From Clostridia bacterium (GTDB taxonomy: Bacteria; Bacillota; Clostridia; TANB77; CAG-508), in the NCBI GenBank assembly GCA_900772235.1, contig CAAGQX010000146.1:1-6172 (forward strand): 6,172 nt of DNA, in the 5' to 3' direction. The notes below the pieces were generated by a model, which did not search any database, was not told where the DNA came from, and saw only the letters and a program-made list of their open reading frames with translations. The first letter of the stretch is position 1; each line of letters starts with the position of its first letter. A program made the position numbers and the translations under genes. This document shows, in pieces, positions 5,956 to 6,172 of this stretch.

Positions 5956-6172
5956 TCATATATTATTTGCTTTTTCTATTTTTTGTATTTCTTCTTTGCT
6001 TAAATCTGTTATTTTTATAACTGTTTCTATATCCATTCCCATTTTCAGCATTTTTCTTGCTGTTTCTTCTTTTCCTTTCTCTATTCCTTCTTTTATTCCT
6101 TGTTCTATGCCTTTCTTTAGTCCTTGTTCTTCTCCTATTTCTATTCCTCGACCGTATATTGCTTTCTCATCT
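5956..6172 (-). CDS. C-terminal end of an Rpn / PD-(D/E)XK-family nuclease-transposase protein (partial)
   Basis: An open frame enters from the right edge (first full codon 6171-6169) and ends at TGA 5958-5956, giving 71 residues. It opens with a charged stretch (DEKAIYGRG), continues with tetrapeptides that have glycine at every fourth position (residues 9-33, such as GIEQGIKEG), then KEETARKMLKMGMDIETVIKIT-like residues (34-53) and LSKEEIQKI (55-63). This tail, a Gly/Glu/Lys repeat followed by a helix pair ending in 'T-x-LSKEEI-x-x-I', is typical of Rpn-family recombination-promoting nucleases and related PD-(D/E)XK (PF12784-like) transposase proteins. The catalytic domain would lie outside the window, so activity cannot be judged. 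Codon use is like that of its neighbours. The family is recognised from the tail only. Confidence 0.75.
   Translation of the reverse strand, partial: DEKAIYGRGIEIGEEQGLKKGIEQGIKEGIEKGKEETARKMLKMGMDIETVIKITDLSKEEIQKIEKANNI
6073..6147 (-). repeat. 12-base-period coding repeat (glycine every fourth residue)
   Basis: Seven glycine codons recur every 12 bases (residues 9, 13, 17, 21, 25, 29, 33 of the partial CDS), with Ile or Leu directly after most of them and Glu/Lys/Gln in the other positions. The bases are similar but not identical between units, so it is a degenerate in-frame repeat that keeps the reading frame if units are gained or lost. Confidence 0.85.

Noticed and set aside
1..6172. 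A new multi-gene defence or mobile system
   Set aside because: The identifiable genes are common housekeeping or envelope functions in separate transcription units; the only mobile-type gene is a C-terminal fragment at the window edge.

Overview
The window is strongly AT-rich DNA with almost exclusively A/T-ending codons, Gly-Gly-Ala-type Shine-Dalgarno sites and sigma-A-like promoters. Together with a ClpE-type unfoldase (zinc finger instead of the Clp N-domain) and a protein resembling the BofC C-terminal domain, this points to a low-GC Bacillota, most likely an anaerobic member of the Clostridia. I cannot name a species.

Layout, left to right. Bases 1-164 are a leader with a probable promoter and no gene. 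Bases 165-1352 (+) encode a membrane-anchored HtrA serine protease with an intact catalytic triad and one PDZ domain, closed by a strong intrinsic terminator. Convergent to it, 1392-2178 (-) holds a membrane-anchored extracytoplasmic protein of uncertain family whose reading frame is broken by a single-base shift near 1873. Its promoter lies back to back with a forward promoter at 2251-2279. That promoter drives a two-gene unit: clpE (2324-4612) and pgsA (4621-5232), 8 bases apart, ending at a perfect 10-bp hairpin terminator. Convergent to this unit, 5262-5846 (-) is a single-pass membrane protein with a BofC-like C-terminal region, starting at TTG and with its own good promoter. That promoter abuts the stop codon of the last gene, a partial CDS (5956-6172, -). 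It is the C-terminal end of what looks like an Rpn / PD-(D/E)XK-family nuclease-transposase protein, with a glycine-every-fourth-residue repeat.

The recognisable genes share a theme of protein quality control and envelope upkeep: HtrA outside the membrane, ClpE with its partner ClpP in the cytosol, PgsA for anionic phospholipid synthesis, and two anchored extracytoplasmic proteins of unknown role. Apart from clpE-pgsA they are separate transcription units, so this is neighbourhood, not a demonstrated pathway. I found no CRISPR array, RNA gene, complete mobile element or convincing new multi-gene system. The items most worth a second look are the frameshifted gene (with the only in-frame CGG codon I can find in the window at the break), the paired Cys/His motifs of the BofC-like protein, and the Rpn-like repeat tail.
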